64,000 nucleotides of DNA from NCBI RefSeq assembly GCF_000143415.4, contig NW_003314355.1, positions 530,092-594,091 of the forward strand. The letters run 5' to 3'. The DNA comes from Selaginella moellendorffii (lineage: Eukaryota > Streptophyta > Lycopodiopsida > Selaginellales > Selaginellaceae). Of this stretch, positions 55,441-64,000 are shown piece after piece (position 1 is the stretch's first letter; each line of letters opens with the position of its first letter). The notes below the pieces were generated by a model, which worked only from the letters and a program-made list of their open reading frames with translations, made no database searches and was not told where the DNA came from. The position numbers and the translations under genes were made by a program.

Positions 55441-55814
55441 AGCTCGAGCTCCAGGGGTCAAAGAGCGAAATAGCAGCCAGCTAAATGCCAAGGATACCAA
55501 GTAAGCAGAATATGCTAATCAAAAACATCTTGCCAACTAACAGATCTTAGTATGGCGCCAACTAACAGAATATGCCAGCTAAAAAAAAATGCGCATTAAT
55601 CTAACAGAATATGCTGTGTAAAGAGTCACCTCCGCCATAGCTCGAGCTCCAGGGGTCAAAGAGCGAAATAGCCGCCAGCAAAATGCCAAGTATACGTACC
55701 CCAAGTAAGCAGAATATGCTAATCAAAAACAGATATTCTTATATGGCACCAACTAACAGAATATGCCAGCTAAAAAAATATGCGCATTAACCTAACAGAA
55801 TATGCTGTGTAAAG
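55426..55814. repeat. Tandem duplication of the GST 5' region
   Basis: Two head-to-tail units, 55426-55623 and 55624-55814. Each begins AGTCACCTCCGCCATAGCTC and ends AGAATATGCTGTGTAAAG, nearly identical with a few substitutions and short indels. Each unit includes the GST ATG with its first few codons on the minus strand and the promoter-side sequence, with further internal repeats of ACTAACAGAATATGC. The second ATG (about 55638) opens only a short frame. Confidence 0.9.
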
Positions 55815-55877
55815 ATTATTCTTGGTTAAACCCTAGGTATAAAGCTAGGGCCTTTGTTGCCCAGCCCAGGCGCAGGG

Positions 55878-57271
55878 ATGGATGCCCTAAGCGTTCTCCG
55901 CGACTACACGGCGCGCAAGGAGCTGGGCAATGTCCACCGCGTGGGCGACGAGTTCCGCTTCGGCAATGACTACAGGTTCCCGTGCAGCACCGAGACGGGC
56001 TACCGCTCCAAGCTCGGCTTCTTCTACACGCTCGACTCGCTCGTCTTCTTCGTCAAGAGCAGCAACCTCAAGCACACCGAGTACATGCAGCAGGCGCGAG
56101 CTCTCAAGCTCCAGATCGTCACCTACACCGACAAGAAGCCGCTGCTCGACTACCTCGAAGGCAAGGTCTCCACCAGTGATGCCATCGAGCTCTTGCCGCC
56201 GGTCGCCTCGTCGGCGGCGTCGCTGGACAAGCTCTCCCCGGGCGATCTCGCTGCCGCGGACGAGGCCGGGGCTCTCCACCCGAGCAAGCGGCCCCGGAGC
56301 GACCAAGACCAGCCTGTGGATGCCTGCCTCCTCATCGAGCTGGTGAGGAGCCTGGAGCGTCCCGTGCGTGATCGCGAGACCATCCTCCTCTGTCCCAACA
56401 AGAGCTTCGAGGGGATCCTCTCCACCTTGGGACGCCGGGAGCGCATCGAGCAGCAGTCCCAGCAGCAGTCACAGCAGCAATCCCAGAACTCGCAGAGGAG
56501 AGAGCCACAATCTTCTTCCACGGATAAGTTCGTCAAAGTGGAGCCGGATCTCAAGTCTGCCGCTGCTCCTTCCATGGAGAAGCGACCCCCGCCACCACCA
56601 CCATCTTCCCAGCAAACTCTGGCGAGATCGTCGAGCAAGGCCAAGATCGAAGGACCACCTATCATCCTCGTTCCAAATGCCTCGCAGACGCTGCTCAACA
56701 CCTTCAACGCCAAGGAGTTCCTGGAAGATGGTGTCTACGTCCTGGCCGATGCCAAAAAGTCCGCCGCTGCCAAGAAGCCCGAGACGCTTCCCATCTACCG
56801 GAAGATCGGCCGGGAGATCCCAGTCAAGTACGAGGTGAGAGACAGGCCGTCGGCTCTCTCCTCCAAGGACTGGGAACGAGTCGTTGCTGTCTTCGTTCTC
56901 GGCAAGGAGTGGCAATTCAAGGACTGGCCGTTCAAGGACCACGTCGAGATCTTCAACAAGAGTGAGTGCCGTGCTTTCGTTGTTCGCAACTTCGCAGCTG
57001 AAAACCTGTTTGTGGCAGTTTTGGGAGTGTACCTGAGATTCGAGGACGACAGCATGGAATCGGTTAAAGTCGTGATGCAATGGAATGTCAAGATCATCTC
57101 GGTAAATGAAGATAAAAAGAATCGCGAGAAAAACGAATGCCTTCTTACTCTTCTTTGTTTGCTAAACAGCTGAGCAAGCACAAGAGGCACCAGGACCGCA
57201 CGGCAGTTCTCGAGTTTTGGGATAAACTCGATGCCTTTGTGCGAGCCCGGAGGCTGCCTATTGTCTTTTGA
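55878..57271 (+). CDS. CDC73: CDC73/parafibromin, PAF1 complex subunit
   Basis: Subunit of the PAF1 complex on elongating RNA polymerase II. Two exons with one 68-bp intron (57102-57169). N-terminal MDALSVLRDYTARKELGNVHRVGDEFRFGNDYRFPCSTETGY and FFVKSSNLKHTEYMQQAR are canonical. A middle Gln/Ser run (EQQSQQQSQQQSQN) precedes the Ras-like CDC73 domain, with PIILVPNASQTLLNTFNAKEFLEDG, VAVFVLGKEWQFKDWPFKDHVEIFNK and the end VLEFWDKLDAFVRARRLPIVF. The upstream leader has TTAAACCCTAGG, a telo-box-like motif. An ATG at 55854 in the same frame gives only a weak extension. Confidence 0.95.
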
Positions 57272-57279
57272 GATGATGG

Positions 57280-58014
57280 TCACTCCTGCCGCTCTAGTTC
57301 TGCCATCCGCTCGATTATTGCCTGGAACAAACTCATGAATCCAAGGAACAAAGACGAGAACATACGACGGCATACCTTTTTGCTGGTTTCTTGTAACTCG
57401 CCAGCAAGAATGAACTCGTCGAGGATCAAGTAAACCTGTAAACGAAACCAGCAGGCGCTGAGTGCTTGCAACACCAGACCGGGAGAATAAAAAAGCAAGG
57501 AAAGAAACTGGCCTTGTGGAAGTTGAAAACCAGATCTAGCTCGCAAACGTTGCTGAAGAAATGGTCTAGGATCTCCACAAAGAGGTGGATGCTCTCGAGG
57601 TAGGCCAGCTCGTTATCCGTGATATCCACACACATTGAGAAGAAGAGCCCGGCGTAGCGTCGATAGATCACCTTGTGTGTGCGAAACTGGAAGAGAGAAC
57701 AAACAAAAACTCCGTGTAAACCAAAGAAAAGAAGCAAACCAAAGAGACCAACCTCTACGAAATTCGTGAACTTTGGATCGCGATTGACAACGAGCCTGTG
57801 CACCTGCGATGCGAGAAATTCCACTCCAACACTCGAATCTGGGAGCGATTTACCTCATACTGGAGCTTTTGCTTCTCGGAGTCTTCGAGCGGGACATAGT
57901 ACTTGGCGAGACGAGTCTTCCCCTGGCGATTTTGCAAGAGGATGAATCTAATCTGCGCATCCAACACGGCGATCGATGTCTCGGCACGGATCCAAGCGAA
58001 AATCCACTCACCAT
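57280..58014 (-). CDS. AP2S: AP-2 clathrin adaptor complex, sigma subunit
   Basis: Small subunit of AP-2, used in clathrin-mediated endocytosis at the plasma membrane. Product about 142 residues: [118 protein letters not shown] and [13 protein letters not shown]. These are the successive exons and match AP-2 sigma closely (AP-1 sigma differs in the [13 protein letters not shown] region). The ATG at 58014-58012 is alone in its exon: GTGAGT follows directly and the next exon starts ATTAGATTC. The stop codon is 8 bp from the CDC73 stop. Confidence 0.95.
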
Positions 58015-58113
58015 TTCGTCCAGGCGCGCGCCAATCCTCTTGGTCGTCTTGCTCTTCTTGGCTAGGGTTAAAGAGAGGAAGATTTAGGGTTCTCATCTAA
58101 CAAGGGAGGGAAG
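58015..58113. promoter_or_regulatory. Short bidirectional promoter of AP2S and BCAS2
   Basis: Only 99 bp separate the two divergent start codons. It carries a telo-box-type TTTAGGGTT at about 58084-58092 and GGCTAGGGTTAAAG at 58061-58074, motifs common upstream of plant housekeeping genes. Both transcripts must start here or inside the partner gene. Confidence 0.6.
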
Positions 58114-59104
58114 ATGATGATGAGCGATGGAGCCCGGTGGCGATCGTCCGACAACACCGTGGTCGATGCGCTTCCCTACGTCGACCACGAGTACGCGGAT
58201 CCGCAGCTCAAGCGGGAGGTGGAGCGCCTGATAGACGAGGAGATGAGCCGGAGCAGCAAGCGCCCCGTGGATTTCTTGCAGGATTTGCCGCCATTGCCGA
58301 GCTCCAATCTCCTCCAGGCAAGAAATAATCTCGCATTTCTCCACGCATTTCTTACACTCGCCCTCTCTGTTTGATTCTGGTCAGGAAGGGCCTCTGGTCG
58401 CCAAGGCATTGGAGCGTCTCCGAGCAGGAAGGCCGCCGCTGGCCCTGGATTTGTCACGCTATGGCGTCCAAGCTCCTCCCGTTGGCAAGCGAAACGATCT
58501 CTACGAATGGAACGACTACCTCCGCAAGGCCAAAGTCCAGCTCGAGTATCAAACCATGAGGTAGTGTAAGAACTCTCTCGTTTTTGTCGAAGTAGCTCTT
58601 GATTCCTCTCTTCCAGGATTGAAAACTTGGAGCTTATGCTCCAGTACAGTGGAAATACCTGGCGTGCTCACAACCAGCGCTTGGAAGCTTACTTCTCCAA
58701 GTAAAGTCCGACTCCCTCCTCGTTTGGTTTTTCACATTTCTTGTTTGCTGCCTGCCAGGCTGCAGTCGATAGCACGGGCATTCTCTCAACAGATCGAATC
58801 ACTGAATCGCGATCGTAAGCTGAATCAGGTCTGCCAACTTACAATGCAAGTGCCGTGACTGACCCAAGAGTTTCTTTCTCCAGCAAGCGGCCGCGACTGT
58901 TCTCACTCATCTGAGATCACAGTGGGTGGAGATCTGCCAAAAGAACAACGACATCGACGCGGCTTGCACGGAGCTCGAGGCCGAGATCGAAAGCTTGCAC
59001 GAGCAAGCGTCTCAGAGGTACAGTTCCTGGAGCAAAGTTTCAAAGCAGTGACAGTGTGCTTTCTCCCTCTCAGGGGCATAGACGTGACACCTTTCCAGCT
59101 CTAG
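58114..59104 (+). CDS. BCAS2: Pre-mRNA splicing factor SPF27/BCAS2 (MOS4)
   Basis: Core member of the PRP19/CDC5L (MOS4-associated) complex. Seven short exons, about 245 residues: VDALPYVDHEYADPQLKREVERLIDEEM, DFLQDLPPLPSSNLL, LERLRAGRPPLALDLSRYGVQAPP, DLYEWNDYLRKAKVQLEYQTMR, IENLELMLQYSGNTWRAHNQRLEAYFSK, LQSIARAFSQQIESLNRDRKLNQ, AAATVLTHLRSQWVEICQKNNDIDAACTELEAEI. These are all BCAS2 landmarks, mostly coiled coil. It ends GIDVTPFQL, stop 59102-59104. The upstream ATG at 58114 is followed by two more Met codons; any could be used. Confidence 0.94.
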
Positions 59105-59216
59105 TGAGTGCTCAAACGACGTAGTAGTAGTAATCTTTTTGCGAGAAAACTGGAAAGAAGAAACCAAACGAGGAGGAAGTTCGTCCCAAAGACTTGTCCC
59201 CCATCGCAGTACATCA

Positions 59217-60150
59217 TCAGTAGTGATCGTAAGAAGATCTAGCAGCGCCACGCAGCCGCGGCCTATCATACGCCGGGGGAGCTGAGCGATCAAAGTGCGG
59301 TGCCCGGTCATACGGCCCCGGACGATCTCTATAGCCACCATCGTACCTCATAGCTCCGCCACTGCTCCGCTCACGGTCCCGGATCCCTCCGCCGCCACCT
59401 TCATACTTCCGCTCTCTTCCATACTCGTCACTGCTGTAGCGCTGCTCGTAGCGGTCTCCAAAGTAGTCACCACCGCCGCCTCGGTCACCATAGCGGCCGC
59501 CAAAGCCGACATCCCTGCCAATACCACCGCCGCCGCCACCGCCGCCACCGCTGCCATAGCGGTCGCGGGAAGAGACCGGACATTCCCTGGCCCAGTGACC
59601 CTGCCGCCCACACCGGAAGCAACTGTCGCTACCATTGTTGTCGCCCCTCCCGGCGTAGCCATTACTGTAAGGAGCGGCATATTCCCGGTCGCGGTAACGG
59701 TCGCCGGCACCACGGTCGAAGTCGCGGTCACGGTCCCTGTCGCGGTCCCTGTCGCGGTCGCGGTCGCGGTCGCCAAACCCCATGCCACCGCCGGTGTCGC
59801 TCTTGGGCAGTGCCTTGTTCACCGTCACCACGCGGCCGTCGAGCTCTTTGTTGTGGAGCCGGTCGATCGCCTCGTCCATTGCGCGCTGGTCCGCGAAGGT
59901 GACAAAGCCAAACCCGCGCGATCGCCCCGACCCCCGGTCGATGATCACCTGCCAAGAACACACACCACAGTGATGGATCCATCATGGCTCTCTCGGGACC
60001 GCGCAAAAGAAACCAAGAAGAAGCGAGTACCTTGGCCTCCAAGATCCTTCCAAACTGCCGGAAGCTGCTCTCCAGCGCTTGATCGTCGGTGGACCACGAG
60101 AGACCGCCCACGAAACAGCGAAACTCGTCGCCGGAGCCGCCCCCTGACAT
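59217..60150 (-). CDS. Glycine-rich RNA-binding protein with zinc knuckle, RZ-1 type
   Basis: Two exons. An RRM (EFRCFVGGLSWSTDDQALESSF, then after an intron IIDRGSGRSRGFGFVTFADQRAM with RNP1) is followed by an RD-dipeptide run (about residues 95-110), a CCHC knuckle (CFRCGRQGHWARECP), a Gly-rich stretch and Arg/Asp/Tyr/Gly-rich tail. This order (RRM, CCHC, Gly/Arg-rich) is that of plant RZ-1A/B/C, which bind SR proteins and act in splicing and cold response. The tandem DR repeat is encoded by a six-base CGGTCG-type repeat at about 59735-59775. Confidence 0.9.
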
Positions 60151-60295
60151 GCCGGCGTCGCGATCGTCTTGCGTCGTTGCGCGCTCACCCTAGCTTCTTT
60201 GCCACTTCTTACAAGCTACCACGAACCCTAAAAACGTTGACGGGCTTATTTTAATCTTACCTTTCAGCCAGCCCCCCAAATTTAAGTTCGTCCCG

Positions 60296-61359
60296 TCACT
60301 CGGCCACTGGCGATGGCGCTAGTGACGTTTCTTGTTCTTCTTGTTCTTGTTCTTCTTCTTCATCGTCGTCTAATCCTTCCACAATGTACTCCTTGTAGGG
60401 AAAACTCGCATTTGTCACTGACTATATCGAAAAATGTGCTTCCTTTGCTTACCTTGGTGAGGTCTTGCTTTTCTAGGACGTGGTAGTGCCTGTTGGTGAT
60501 CTTCCGCCCACAGATGATGGCTATGAAGAACCCGTAGAGAAGCCCGACCAAGATGAGCACCAGCACTGCGAGAATTCGATTGAAAAACGCAGCGAGAATA
60601 GTGGAATGACTTACCAGCGAGTGCGTAGAAACCATACGCGTGCTGCTCGTCGTAGCCAAACATCTCTTTGAGTTCCTCCCCGTAGAAGGCATACACAAGC
60701 GCGCCCAGCAAGATCACAACCTGGAAGTGAAGCATCAAAACGCTGTGAGTGCTCCAAGAACAAAGAGGATAAGATCTTACTTACCACTTGGACGAGCACG
60801 AAAATGACAGTGTGGTCTCGAAAGACAAGCAGCTGGAACTTGAGCCGGAGCCACCATCGATCCGGCGGCCTGTTGACTCTCATCTGGAACACACTCCGGC
60901 ACTCGGTACAATGGGAGAAAGCAAATCCTTCCTAGTAGAAACAGGAAAGAAGAACAAAAACGAAAACCATTCCATCCATCAGGCCATCATCTCTTCCACC
61001 GCTACTTACAGACAGAGATGCCGCTTTCTTGCGCAGCAGAGTACCTTGACCGCCCTCCAATTGTCCAGACACGATCTGTGCACGAACTTCTGCGTCCCTT
61101 TGCATTGACACGGCGCGATCAAGTCACTCCCTGGACGAAACAAGCATCCGATAATCCTCCATTCAAGAAATTCCCACACATTCTCACCTCCACACTCGAG
61201 ACAGATCCGGCACTGGCGCTGCTGCTGCCGATCCAGCTCCAAATCCACGCAAAAGCTGCCGCTGCTCGATGCCGCCTCCTCAATGCCTGCGTATTTCGGC
61301 AGCGCCGAGCCGAAATCCAGCTCCAGCGCCGGGGCGGCGCTGGCCTGCGCCATCGCCAC
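60296..61359 (-). CDS. RING-CH (MARCH-type) membrane ubiquitin ligase
   Basis: Starts MAMAQASAAPALELDFG. The RING-CH (C4HC3) finger is split over exons: QCRICLECGGE, then PCQCKGTQKFVHRSCLDNWRAVK, then FSHCTECRSVFQMR. After it come a basic RPPDRWWLRLKFQLLVFRDHT segment and two or three membrane spans (TVIFVLVQ, VILLGALVYAFYG and VLVLILVGLLYGFFIAIICG). A C-terminal cytosolic tail follows, KITNRHYHVLEKQDLTK. The last exon, after an acceptor at about 60396, reads EYIVEGLDDDEEEEQEQEEQE and ends at 60296-60298. Such ligases act in the endomembrane system with E2 enzymes; substrate unknown. Confidence 0.87.
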
Positions 61360-61463
61360 GAATTTCTTGCGTCACGAACGCCCTAGCCAGAAAACGTAAG
61401 CGTGGAAGAGGCGCTTAATTTAAACAGTAAGTCAGCCATAGACTCTATCGATCGATTGATCGC

Positions 61464-63550
61464 TCAAGCGCCAAGTCCCAGCGATTTTGGGCGAGATCGA
61501 GGGAGAAGAGGCTGCGTCATTCCCTGTCCATTTCTTCCCAGTCCACTCCCTTCCACAAATCCCATCTTCGCCAGCATTCGCGAGCCAAAGCCTTTGGTGT
61601 GAGCTTCGAAGCTCCCGAGTGGAGCTTTGTCAACGCTCTCTTTGCTCCTCACAGTGACGCTCGTCTCGGAGAAAAGCACCACCGGAGTTTCTGGATTGTC
61701 ACCCGGTTGGAGCACACCGCTCGAGACGAAACTTGGCGGCTGCTGCTGGATCGAAGATGATCGCTCGCCATCTTTTCTCTTCTTCAGTGGCTTCTTGTTT
61801 CTCTTGCCATGCTGCTCAAGCTTTTCGTTCTCTCGTGCCATGCTCGCCCGAGCGTGCCGAGCAGCTCTCTTGTACTTGGCAGCCAGCCTTCCAGCTTCAC
61901 CCTTCTTGGCTTTCGGTGGCGAGTCGTCGAGTTCTTTTTCACGCCCCAGAAGCTGGTAGAAAGAAAGATCATAAGAGATGGAAAAAAAAAAATGGAAGCG
62001 AGACCTTTAACATTTGCTGAATATCCAGTCCTTGCGGTAGAGCCGTGTGCCTGGTTCGTGTCACAGTCGGAAATCTGTAACAGATACGTAAAAAACAATC
62101 CGAGCACAGAAAAAGCCCGACTGATTCACCGTTTTTTCCCAGATCCATGAGCCCCGACTTTCAGACGGTATACAGCAGCAAGCTTATTCACCTGCGAAAG
62201 ACAAATAAGTTACGATCCAATTTTCAGCGAAGGTGGTCTAATTACCAGAGTAAGGTCCCTATGCTTCATTGGTTGAAGAGCAAGCATATCGCATTCGCTG
62301 AGTACCATGCTCTCAAACATCTGTGAAAAAGCTAACACTTTTCACCGCAACAGATGAATCACAGCCTTCATACGTACCACGTTCATGCTCTCGAGATCAA
62401 CACCCCGGTGCAATGCTCTCTCTCTGCGTTTGCGGGCGATTAATTCCTTTTTGTATTTCTTCCTCTCTCCTGGAATCAATCAAACACTATTAAAAAATCG
62501 TATGAAAAGAAACTCTTACCAGGTACTCCTTTTTGCCAGCGAGCCGTGTCCAGCCCCTTTCTTTCTATACGGCCTTTGTCTAGAATGAAAGATGGTTCAA
62601 TGACTCCGATGAGTTCTTCGTTGTCGCTCAGATCAAGACATTTCAAACGGGCTCCCTGTCTGGAAAATACGGCTTCCACGTCGTCATCGTCCTCGGAGCT
62701 ACTATCGCCGGACTTGTATCCAAGCCCCGCATGGACAACCGATTCGCTGCTGCTGGAGCCATCATCGCCATCTGCGCTCTCGTCATCGTCGGAATCCGAG
62801 AGAAAAAACTCCTCGTCAATCTCGTCACCACTCTCGAGAGCCACTTTCATTGCCATGGCTCTCATTGCCATTTCCGTGGAGAGCTCCTCCAGTGAGACCT
62901 CGTTTCCAAGATTTCCTGCGTAGTCCTCAGCGAGGTCCGAATCCACACTCGAGGAACAATCGTCTTCACTGTCCGAGGATGAGCTGGAACTCGGCTTCTT
63001 CTCATACTTGGTGTGATTTTTGGCTTTGTTTGATCTTGGAGTCTTTGTCTTTGTTGATCGTCTAGAGCAGCTTGGTATGTCCATGGATGATCCCTTGTCC
63101 TCGAAAACGGCTGCTCGGGTGGGAAGAGCAGCGAGAATTATCTGAGTAGCAAAAATCGTTTTCCAGCCAAAGTTCATACGCAACAAGACTCAACCAACCT
63201 GTGCTTCGCTCGGAATTGGAAACGAACCATCTCTGCTTGGTCTTCCTGCGAGCCACATTTTTCGTTAAGAAAAAAATTTCACAATGATCGTGAGGCACTT
63301 ACTCTTGTATTCGTCCTCTACGACCAGAAATTCGTGATCGAGATCCTTACGGGTGCCCCTATGCTTCCCGCGTCCCTCTACAAGCGCTAACAGATAGGAT
63401 TGAGCTAGAATGCCGCGACGACTTACCCTTTGGCTTCCAATCACTCAGAAATCCGGCCTCCACAAAATGCGATCGATTCGAGCAATGGCTCTTGCTCTCC
63501 CTGCTGCTGCGGCCGCTGCTCTGCGCTCCACCCCTTCGTCTTCGCGACAT
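61464..63550 (-). CDS. R3H and G-patch domain protein (SQS1-like)
   Basis: About ten exons. The N-terminus (MSRRRRGGAQSSGRSSRESK) is basic. A large middle exon (63110-62520) is Ser/Asp/Glu-rich (SSSSSSDSEDDCSSSVDSD and later DDDESADGDDGSSSSES) and ends ERKGLDTARWQKGVPG. Small exons carry KKYKKELIARKRRERALHRGVDLESMN and FESMVLSECDMLALQPM. The R3H-type part is VNKLAAVYRLKVGAHGSGKKR. The last exon has a basic segment and the G-patch GSRMLAKMGFVEGSGLGRNGQGMTQPL, ending SLGLGA. Yeast Sqs1/Pfa1, with the same R3H/G-patch pair, activates the helicase Prp43; that role here is inference. Confidence 0.85.
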
Positions 63551-63770
63551 TGAAGCTCCGAAATTAGGTCTTCCGGAAACGGTATATTCTAGGAAAAGAG
63601 AATGTTTGCGACATATTCTTTTTCTTGTGACGTGGCATAGCTAACCTAGACAATTCAAACTTTCCCGCCCAAACGTACATTCGAAGATCCGATATTTAGC
63701 ATATTCTCGGCGCCGCCCTAGTAATTTCAAAGTTTCCCGCTCTTCACCTAGGGTTCTTAGTAGGCGGCGA

Positions 63771-64000
63771 ATGAGCATTGTTCACAGGCGGTGTGTGTGC
63801 CGGCGGCACGAGAGGTATGCGCGCGACGAGCAGAGGCAATCGTTCGAGCAGTCCGCCGGGTATTATCGGTGCCGCCAGTGTCAGGCAAGGGATCGCCGAT
63901 CGTCCTCGGTCATGAATCTCAATGTCTCCAAGTTCCACTATCAGGAAGCCGCCACAGAGATTTCCAGGCCGAGACGCAAGGGCAAGGTCAAGTGCCGCTA
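63771..64000 (+). CDS. Partial gene at the right edge, Cys/Arg-rich N-terminus, unrecognised
   Basis: An open frame from the ATG at 63771 runs to the window end without a stop. It reads MSIVHRRCVCRRHERYARDE, then YYRCRQCQARDRRSSSVMN and SRPRRKGKVKCR. CVC-H and CRQC spacings hint at a metal-binding site. It lies 220 bp from the divergent R3H/G-patch gene, the usual spacing of divergent gene pairs here. Too short to assign. Confidence 0.45.
   Translation, partial: MSIVHRRCVCRRHERYARDEQRQSFEQSAGYYRCRQCQARDRRSSSVMNLNVSKFHYQEAATEISRPRRKGKVKCR

Noticed and set aside
59295-60254. 319-codon + frame opposite the RZ-1-like gene
   Set aside because: Ala/Val/Thr-rich shadow of the Gly/Arg/Asp-rich coding strand.

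Overview
This is nuclear DNA of a land plant. Genes are compact, with many introns of about 50-70 bp and intergenic gaps of tens to hundreds of bases. The gene families are plant ones: an intronless PLS-type PPR gene, a clade-D-like PP2C, a tau-class GST, an RZ-1-like RNA-binding protein, a CCHC-bearing TIPIN homologue and the minor-spliceosome protein U11/U12-65K. The very short introns and close spacing fit a lycophyte such as Selaginella best; that assignment is inference.

Bases 1-22580 are a three-level nest of mobile elements. The outermost is a decayed sense-strand Ty3/gypsy pol (1-744 and 21157-22580). It was split by a non-coding LTR retrotransposon (745-21156) with two LTRs, a primer binding site, a polypurine tract and a 5-bp target duplication TTTCT. 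Inside that lies a 13.2-kb DNA transposon (3094-16259) with 24-bp perfect terminal inverted repeats and a TAAT target duplication. This transposon is the most interesting object here. It has a divergent pair of large genes: a transposase-like gene on + (12004-15134) and a many-exon gene on - (9237-3536) that joins a possible ParB-like region to a C-terminal HAD/FCP1-type phosphatase-like domain. About 25 copies of a 22-bp palindrome occur throughout it, one or more in several introns and two inside coding sequence, and I found none outside it.

Bases 23675-41685 are a gene island: broken F-box gene, U11/U12-65K, PPR, TIPIN, tRNA-Pro(AGG), an unrecognised short protein, PP2C, COG6, ANKRD39-like, SCP/FCP1-like phosphatase, two secreted Gly/Ser-rich proteins and poly(A)-binding protein. 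Bases 41850-48365 are a second repeat zone: an antisense Ty3/gypsy relic containing a solo LTR (42436-44008) of the same family as the nested retrotransposon, flanked by CCCCT on both sides.

Bases 48366-64000 are a second gene island: AI-2E-type transporter, DUF1639-like protein, TRM13 tRNA methyltransferase, tau GST with a duplicated 5' region, CDC73, AP-2 sigma, BCAS2/SPF27, RZ-1-like protein, RING-CH ligase, R3H/G-patch protein, and a partial gene at the right edge. Most are single housekeeping genes for RNA processing, vesicle traffic, transcription and signalling. They form no operon-like pathway, but several pairs are extremely close: CDC73 and AP2S stop codons are 8 bp apart, and COG6 and ANKRD39 are 52 bp apart.
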